From: Candidatus Cloacimonadota bacterium
GTDB taxonomy: Bacteria; Cloacimonadota; Cloacimonadia; Cloacimonadales; Cloacimonadaceae
Length of the DNA: 12,254 nucleotides
NCBI GenBank assembly: GCA_016875595.1
Contig: VGPI01000043.1
Span: 1 to 12,254, forward strand
Reading direction: 5' to 3'
The first letter of the stretch is position 1. Each line of letters starts with the position of its first letter. The notes beneath the pieces are model-generated. The model was given only the letters and a program-made list of their open reading frames with translations. It was not told where the DNA came from and did not search any database. Shown here piece after piece: positions 8,081-12,254 of the stretch. The translations under genes and the position numbers were made by a program.

Positions 8081-8105
8081 CACAAAAGGGCACCCGAAAA
8101 CCCTG
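8077..8105 (+). promoter_or_regulatory. Putative promoter-like element upstream of rplU
   Basis: A perfect TTGACA (8077-8082) overlaps the rng stop codon and is followed by AAAAG, AAAA and CCTG at the same offsets as the element at 4577-4605; by eye 22 of 29 positions agree. As a -35 box it would give a start near 8113 and a leader of about 25 nt that contains the rplU ribosome site. The expected -10 (AACCCT or ACCCTG) is a poor match to TATAAT, so the promoter role is unproven. Confidence 0.35.
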
Positions 8106-8126
8106 GCTATCCATGATAAACTATAC

Positions 8127-8132
8127 AAGGAG
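8127..8132 (+). promoter_or_regulatory. Ribosome binding site that decides the rplU start
   Basis: AAGGAG lies two bases before the first of two adjacent ATG codons (8135) and five bases before the second (8138). The second spacing is functional and the first too tight, which favours 8138. That start also gives the standard L21 opening MYAIVDIKG. Confidence 0.7.
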
Positions 8133-8137
8133 AAATG

Positions 8138-8461
8138 ATGTACGCCATCGTAGATATTAAAGGATTTCAGTTCAGGGCTGAAAAACACGCCATCCTGCGC
8201 GTTCCCTTGCTGAATACGGCGGAGCCCGGTCAGACCCTCGAATTTGATCAGGTGCTCATGATCCGCAACGATGCTGATATCGCTGTCGGTCAACCCGTAG
8301 TCGAAGGCGCCAAAGTCATTGCCGAGGTGATCGATCACGGCAAAGGCAAAAAACTGCAGATCTTCCACAAGAAACGCAGAAAGGGGTATGCCGTTAAAAA
8401 GGGCTACCGCGAACAATACACCCAGATCAAAGTGACCGATATCATCGGCGGAGGTAACTAA
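8138..8461 (+). CDS. rplU: 50S ribosomal protein L21
   Basis: Large-subunit ribosomal protein that binds 23S rRNA. It has 107 residues from the second ATG, matching the usual 100-105. The opening MYAIVDIKGFQF is the family's, with Phe-Gln in place of the common Lys-Gln. The centre VIDHGKGKKLQIFHKKRRKGYAVKKGYRE follows the conserved basic pattern V..H.KG.K...FK.KRRK.Y....GHRQ, with Tyr-Arg-Glu where His-Arg-Gln is usual. The end is the standard TQIKVTDI. The stop TAA shares one base with the rpmA ATG (TAATG at 8459-8463), so the two ribosomal genes are translated in close sequence. The gene follows rng after a 57-nt gap that holds a possible promoter. Confidence 0.97.
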   Translation: MYAIVDIKGFQFRAEKHAILRVPLLNTAEPGQTLEFDQVLMIRNDADIAVGQPVVEGAKVIAEVIDHGKGKKLQIFHKKRRKGYAVKKGYREQYTQIKVTDIIGGGN

Positions 8462-8718
8462 TGGCACACAAAAAAGGTGTTGGCAGCAGCAGAAACGGAC
8501 GCGACAGCAATCCCAAATACCGCGGTGTCAAGAAATACGGCAGTGAAAAGGTCATTGCCGGCAATATCATCGTCCGCCAGAAAGGAACCAAATTCCACCC
8601 CGGAAAGAACGTCGGCATCGGCAGGGACTTTACCATCTACAGCCTGATTGATGGTTATGTCAAATTTGAGACCAAAGCCGAAGGCAAGAAATTCGTCTCC
8701 GTCATCCCCGAAGAGTAG
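8461..8718 (+). CDS. rpmA: 50S ribosomal protein L27
   Basis: Large-subunit ribosomal protein whose N-terminus reaches the peptidyl-transferase centre. It has 85 residues, normal length. It starts directly with MAHKKGVGSSRNGRDSNP, so it lacks the cleavable N-terminal extension known from Firmicutes and Fusobacteria. The motifs AGNIIVRQKGTKFHPG (53-ish onward region of the conserved core) and NVGIGRDFTIYSL are intact. It starts on the last base of the rplU stop and ends 28 nt before a strong terminator. The GTPase gene obgE, which often follows rpmA, is not present; the gene order is broken here by a convergent gene. Confidence 0.97.
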   Translation: MAHKKGVGSSRNGRDSNPKYRGVKKYGSEKVIAGNIIVRQKGTKFHPGKNVGIGRDFTIYSLIDGYVKFETKAEGKKFVSVIPEE

Positions 8719-8746
8719 TTTCTTAGTTCCACAGAAATATAAATCA

Positions 8747-8770
8747 GGGACGTTTTTGGCGTCCCTTTTT
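8747..8770 (+). terminator. Rho-independent terminator of the rplU-rpmA unit
   Basis: Stem GGGACG (8747-8752) pairs perfectly with CGTCCC (8760-8765) around a 7-nt loop TTTTTGG, followed by five T (8766-8770). It is a textbook intrinsic terminator 28 nt after the rpmA stop. Confidence 0.9.
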
Positions 8771-8870
8771 GTTTGGCTGTATCATAGGCGTTTAATTGCA
8801 CCGTTAGAGCAGGATCAGCGCTGTCTGATGATCCTCAATATCGAAAGGAGCAAAGAACTCCACGCCCAGG
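8771..8870. other. Convergent intergenic spacer with small hairpins
   Basis: This spacer lies between the two facing terminators. It holds a perfect 7-bp inverted repeat AGGATCA/TGATCCT (8811-8817, 8829-8835, 11-nt loop) and a 4-bp GGAG/CTCC hairpin close after it. Neither is followed by a T run on either strand. No gene, promoter pair or known RNA fold is recognised here. Confidence 0.4.
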
Positions 8871-8904
8871 CACAAAATACCGGCAACGCTTCGAGCGCTG
8901 CCGG
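8871..8904 (-). terminator. Rho-independent terminator for the leftward fadL-like gene
   Basis: On the minus strand CCGGCAGCGCT and AGCGTTGCCGG pair over 11 bp around a 3-nt loop CGA, then TATTTTGTG follows. The single non-Watson-Crick position is a G-U pair in leftward RNA but an A-C mismatch in rightward RNA, which assigns it to the gene ending at 8956, 51 nt away. Confidence 0.65.
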
Positions 8905-8955
8905 CATAGATGAGCAGGTCAGCTTCGCAAGGAAGCAACCCGGATCATTATTCAG

Positions 8956-10281
8956 TTAGAAGTTATAGGACAGTCCGATATTACCGGAGAGGGAACTGGC
9001 GTTGTAAATACCGCCCATATTGGAGGCGCCCTGGGCAACTTCGCGTTCGCTGAAGATCACATACTGGACGTTGGCGTCGATGCCGATGTTGCCGAATTTA
9101 CGTCCCCAACCCAGATTGGAGCTGATTTTGTTGCCGATATCGGAGAGGGTGATCGTCTGGGTCGCTTCGGGAATAGGTGACTGGTCATAGTAGAATCCCA
9201 GGCGAAGGAAGTTTCCACACATGTCATATTCCGTTCCCAAACTGATCCTCGAGGTATTCTCCCAATTGAACAGAATCTCCGAACTCGAGAGCTGAGGAGC
9301 ACCGGGAACCGGGCTGACGGTGAGAGGGGTTTCCAGATCAACCACAACCTTTTCCAGCACATCCCACATGGTGTATGCATAGTCGAGGTTCACTGTCCAG
9401 TGGGGTTTGACCCGGTAAGAAATTCCCAGCCCGATCTCACCGGGGAGATTGAGCGTGGTCTCGATGTCGGATGTTCCGCCCACTTTGGTCGTAGGTGGGA
9501 ACCAGGTATATGCCTCGATCTCGCCGTCCATATCGATCTTGGCGGGTAGTTTTGCCGCAAATCCAAGCGAGAGGCAGGGTGTGGGTTTCCACATCAGACC
9601 GAGGTTACCGCCAAAGCCAAGTCCCGACCCGGACATATCGGAGGTAGTCGGCAGATACATCTCCGGAGCGGGAGGATTGGCAGGGCTGTAGGTAAAGCGA
9701 ACCGATGCCAGGTCAATCATTCCGTAGAAAACGCTTATGCCGGCACCGGCGGAAAGACTGGGCATGATCTGATATGCCACGCTGGGATGAATGTCCAGGA
9801 TCGCAATACTGCTCAGCATCTCATTCTCCGGAAAATCAGCGAAACCGGCAAGATAAGCAGGAGGAGTGTAAACATCCCAGGTGCTTCCCAGACCGTAAGG
9901 GACAAACATACCAAGACCATACTTGAGTTTGGGATGTTCAGCCATTGTCAAAAACGCACTGGGAAATGATCTTAAACTCTTCTCCGCTTCGTTCTCGCCG
10001 CTTTGAAATCCATGAACAGCCGTGAAGACTGGAGCGTTGTTATCCCATTTGGCTGCGGGCAGGATAAAGGTTCCGCCCATTGATAGCGATGTTTCATTCA
10101 TAAACCCGAGTCCGGCAGGATTCCAGAACATAGCACTGGGATCATCCGACAAACCTCTAAAAGCGCCGCCCATGGCAGTAGCACGGGAACCGACACCTGA
10201 AAGGGCAAATCCACCCGCATGAAGATAGCCGCTCAACATAAGCAGAGCGAGCACAGGCAACAGATAATGCGATTTTCTCAT
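8956..10281 (-). CDS. OmpP1/FadL/TodX-family outer-membrane protein
   Basis: Outer-membrane beta-barrel of the FadL family, whose members let hydrophobic compounds such as long-chain fatty acids or aromatic hydrocarbons through the outer membrane. It has 441 residues, usual for FadL. A signal peptide ends at about Ala22 (SGYLHA). The mature protein opens with GGFALSGVGSRATAMGGAF and then DDPSAMFWNPAGLGFM, with the family's Asn-Pro-Ala at 54-56. Alternating-residue strands follow throughout, and the last residue is Phe (NIGLSYNF), the barrel-assembly signal. AGGAG (plus-strand 10290-10294) sits eight bases before the ATG. The upstream 193-bp gap has no clear promoter: the best minus-strand pair is TTGACG (10356-10361) with TATCGC, which is weak. 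The ligand cannot be inferred, and in many FCB-type genomes such proteins are multicopy and uncharacterised. Confidence 0.92.
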   Translation of the reverse strand: MRKSHYLLPVLALLMLSGYLHAGGFALSGVGSRATAMGGAFRGLSDDPSAMFWNPAGLGFMNETSLSMGGTFILPAAKWDNNAPVFTAVHGFQSGENEAEKSLRSFPSAFLTMAEHPKLKYGLGMFVPYGLGSTWDVYTPPAYLAGFADFPENEMLSSIAILDIHPSVAYQIMPSLSAGAGISVFYGMIDLASVRFTYSPANPPAPEMYLPTTSDMSGSGLGFGGNLGLMWKPTPCLSLGFAAKLPAKIDMDGEIEAYTWFPPTTKVGGTSDIETTLNLPGEIGLGISYRVKPHWTVNLDYAYTMWDVLEKVVVDLETPLTVSPVPGAPQLSSSEILFNWENTSRISLGTEYDMCGNFLRLGFYYDQSPIPEATQTITLSDIGNKISSNLGWGRKFGNIGIDANVQYVIFSEREVAQGASNMGGIYNASSLSGNIGLSYNF

Positions 10282-10474
10282 CTGTCTTTCTCCTAATTCC
10301 TTTTATTTTTGGTATAATGTAAGGATGGGTTGAGCGATATTCAGTAGGTGCATCCCGTCAAGCAAAATGTTAAGAAAGACCATTTATCACTCGAAACCCT
10401 CTGTAATCCGAGCAATAAACAGTCCTGAACAGCGGTTCGGGATGTGTATATCTTTTTCCGTATGAGTTGGATGC
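10282..10474. other. Intergenic gap between permease and fadL-like gene
   Basis: This 193-bp gap carries the fadL-like gene's ribosome site at its left end. It also contains a weak minus-strand -35/-10 candidate (TTGACG at 10356-10361, TATCGC at 10334-10339). A 7-bp imperfect hairpin (CCTGAAC/GTTCGGG, near 10424-10441) is not followed by a T run in the leftward direction. I see no clear terminator for the permease gene, no riboswitch and no small gene. Confidence 0.35.
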
Positions 10475-11404
10475 CTAACCGGTCTTGTGCCGGCGTAGCA
10501 GGATCAGGACGAAAAAGGGACAGCCGATAAAGGCGGTCACCACGCCCACCGGCAGCTCCAAAACCGTTAAGTGCCTGGCAATCAGTGCGCTGAGCAGCAG
10601 AAATGTCCCGCCTGCCCACAGCGAATAGAGATAGATCTGCCGCTGTCCAGACGGAAAGATACGGCGCACGATATGCGGGATGATCAGTCCCACGAAGCCG
10701 ATGATCCCGGCATAGGACACGATGATCCCGAGCAGCAGAGAGCTGACCACAAAGATCTCCCTGCGGACACGATGCACTCTGATCCCCACGCTGGCGGCAT
10801 ACATATCACCCTGGCTCATAATATCCAAAGTCAAAGACCGGCGGTAAAGATCAGCCAATAGCAGGACGCCGAGGACGCCGAGTCCCAGGAAAGTGTACCA
10901 CTCGCCATAAGTAAAGATCCGTCCCAGATTACCCATCAGCACACCCAGGATAAGCAAGGTATCCTTGTGAAAGAGGTACATGATCAGCGATATTGCCGCC
11001 GAGAAGAACATGCCGGCGATGATCCCGCTGAGTAAAAGGCGGGTACGGTCAAAACGTCCCCGGTGCTGAGCGATTGTCCACACGACCAGCATCGTCAGCA
11101 TTGCTCCGCTGAATCCACCCAGTGGCATCAGGATCGTCAAACCGAGGACGGCAAAGATCACGGAACCCAGTGCGGCACCGGAGGATATACCCAGGATATA
11201 GGGTTCCGCCAGAGGATTATTGAGCATCATCTGGTAGACCGATCCGATGCCGGCAAGCGACACTCCGGTCAATACAGTCAGCAGCAAGCCCGGCAAGCGC
11301 ACCCGCAGGATGATATTGCTATCCGGATTGCCGGCGTACAGATAGATCGCCATCACCGAGAGCGTTATCAGCAGGAAAAGAACATGCAGCAGGACAGTTC
11401 TCAT
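10475..11404 (-). CDS. FecCD/BtuC-family ABC importer permease
   Basis: Inner-membrane subunit of a type II ABC importer for cobalamin, haem or iron-siderophore. It has 309 residues from the ATG at 11404. An earlier in-frame ATG at 11431 would add nine polar residues, but 11404 overlaps the upstream stop as ATGA and gives the natural hydrophobic start MRTVLLHVLF. Family motifs are RLPGLL (36-41), LNNPLAEPYILGISSGA (61-77), GDMYAASVGI (199-208), the ATPase-coupling stretch GFVGLIIPHIVRR (236-248) and LELPVGVVTAFIGCPFF (282-298). About ten hydrophobic segments are spread over the length. The gene follows its binding protein but is not followed by the expected ATPase gene; a FadL-like gene comes next. 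Cobalamin and iron chelates cannot be separated by sequence alone, so no symbol is given. Confidence 0.93.
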   Translation of the reverse strand: MRTVLLHVLFLLITLSVMAIYLYAGNPDSNIILRVRLPGLLLTVLTGVSLAGIGSVYQMMLNNPLAEPYILGISSGAALGSVIFAVLGLTILMPLGGFSGAMLTMLVVWTIAQHRGRFDRTRLLLSGIIAGMFFSAAISLIMYLFHKDTLLILGVLMGNLGRIFTYGEWYTFLGLGVLGVLLLADLYRRSLTLDIMSQGDMYAASVGIRVHRVRREIFVVSSLLLGIIVSYAGIIGFVGLIIPHIVRRIFPSGQRQIYLYSLWAGGTFLLLSALIARHLTVLELPVGVVTAFIGCPFFVLILLRRHKTG

Positions 11405-12254
11405 GGCTTTGCCCCAGTCTTCTGCCGCCAATCATCAAACAAGCGTTCCAACTGTCGCATCCCCGCCACGATCCTCGGTCCGGCGCGCTGGATGAGGTCG
11501 GGATCGATATCCGCTTCATAATAGATGCGTTGGTGCCGGATGGCAGGGACATTTTGCCAGCCCATCCGGGACAGGACGGCGGACAGCGGATCATGCGAAT
11601 AGCAGATCATGAGATCGGGAGCAGCCTTGATCACGTCTTCCGCTTTGATCCGCGCATAATCCCGCTCCAGAGTCGCAAAGATATTATCCCCACCCGCCGT
11701 CTCGATCAATTGACCAACGAACGAGGCATCGGATACACTCATCAACGGATGGCGATAGATCTCCAGATAGACCTGGGGACGGCTTAAATCCTGGTTCCGT
11801 GATTTGATCTGGGCGATTTCGGCAGATAGTTCATCCGCCACGGCGTTTCCTTCCTTATCCTTGCCAATGATCCTGCCGATGTCGCGAATGCCGGTGATCA
11901 GGTCAGCAATGGACTGCGGGTAGAACACTTCCACGCGAAAGCCCATCCGGCGCAGGTCATCAGTGATCGCACCCTGTTCCAATCCGGTGGTGAAGATGAT
12001 ACTGGGATTCAGCGAGATCACCTTCTCCCGGTCAATGAGCCCAAACTTCCCCACTCTGGTAACCGACCTCAGCGCAGTAGGATAGGTGCATTCCTCCGTA
12101 ACGCCGACGATATTGTCCGCCCCTTCGATGGCATGGATGATCTCCGCCACTTCCGGTGAGAGGATGACGTAACGGTCCTGGCTGGCTGATGGGTTTTGAC
12201 CGCAACCGGTTAAAACAAGAATCAGGGAAACCAATAGCATAATTAGGGGCGTCT
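11401..12254 (-). CDS. BtuF/FepB-type periplasmic binding lipoprotein (5' end probably cut)
   Basis: Substrate-binding lipoprotein of the cobalamin/iron-siderophore class III family, which delivers its ligand to the BtuC-like permease encoded next. Counting from the ATG at 12240 there are 279 residues. A lipobox LTGC places the lipidated cysteine at residue 13. The binding-protein fold is evident from VILSPEVAEIIHAI, the hinge-region GVTEECTYP, KVISLNPSIIFTTG, QLIETAGGDNIFA (178-190) and AGPRIVAGMRQLERLF near the end. The signal peptide from 12240 lacks any positive charge, and the frame stays open and hydrophobic upstream (TPLI before that Met). The true start therefore most likely lies beyond the window and the gene is listed as partial. 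A riboswitch or Fur site that would identify the ligand would lie further upstream and cannot be seen. Confidence 0.9.
   Translation of the reverse strand, partial: TPLIMLLVSLILVLTGCGQNPSASQDRYVILSPEVAEIIHAIEGADNIVGVTEECTYPTALRSVTRVGKFGLIDREKVISLNPSIIFTTGLEQGAITDDLRRMGFRVEVFYPQSIADLITGIRDIGRIIGKDKEGNAVADELSAEIAQIKSRNQDLSRPQVYLEIYRHPLMSVSDASFVGQLIETAGGDNIFATLERDYARIKAEDVIKAAPDLMICYSHDPLSAVLSRMGWQNVPAIRHQRIYYEADIDPDLIQRAGPRIVAGMRQLERLFDDWRQKTGAKP

Noticed and set aside
8648..8959. 103-codon plus-strand open frame running from inside rpmA to the fadL-like stop
   Set aside because: It overlaps rpmA in another frame, reads through the terminator stem and has no ribosome site at its start or at the internal ATG (8828).
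10313..10318. Perfect TATAAT on the plus strand
   Set aside because: No plus-strand gene follows and no -35 match lies at the right distance; it is within the AT-rich leader of the leftward fadL-like gene.
10424..10441. Hairpin CCTGAAC/GTTCGGG as a terminator for the permease gene
   Set aside because: In leftward RNA the stem has an A-C mismatch and no proper T run follows; in the rightward direction no gene precedes it.

Overview
The window reads as a stretch of chromosome from a Gram-negative (diderm), free-living type of bacterium. Evidence for an outer membrane is a FadL/OmpP1-type barrel protein with a signal peptide and a C-terminal Phe, a MacB-type ABC exporter pair, and a long (67K-type) SppA. 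Base composition looks close to 50% GC. The protein style (FadL opening, YihY with a long basic N-terminus, RNase G placed before rplU-rpmA) would fit a candidate phylum of the FCB group such as Cloacimonadota. That placement is an impression, not something the sequence proves. No mobile element, CRISPR array, phage gene or rRNA is visible.

Right-facing block (1-8718). A MacB/LolD-type ATPase and its FtsX-like permease (40-1936) probably follow an adaptor gene that lies mostly outside the window. A YihY/BrkB-type membrane protein (1939-3030) and purH (3023-4570) follow, packed with 2-nt gaps or short overlaps. A tRNA-Ser(GGA) with encoded CCA sits at 4620-4713 and is followed by a long hairpin terminator. 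Then come sppA (4839-6563) and rng (6560-8080), which share an ATGA overlap, and rplU-rpmA (8138-8718), which overlap by one base and end at a textbook terminator.

Left-facing block (8956-12254). Reading leftwards from the right edge there is a cobalamin/siderophore-type solute-binding lipoprotein, probably cut at its 5' end by the window. Its FecCD/BtuC-type permease is joined to it by another ATGA overlap. After a 193-bp gap comes a FadL-like outer-membrane protein. No ATPase for this importer is present. The two blocks converge on a 238-bp spacer (8719-8955) that carries a terminator for each direction.

Most of this is well-known housekeeping and transport machinery, and I do not see a convincing new defence, mobile or signalling system. 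The observations most worth checking are an unusually high density of the tetranucleotide GATC throughout, and a shared TTGACA-led element of about 29 nt directly after the purH and rng stop codons, upstream of tRNA-Ser and rplU. Lesser points are an importer lacking its ATPase and a substituted phosphate-loop residue in PurH.
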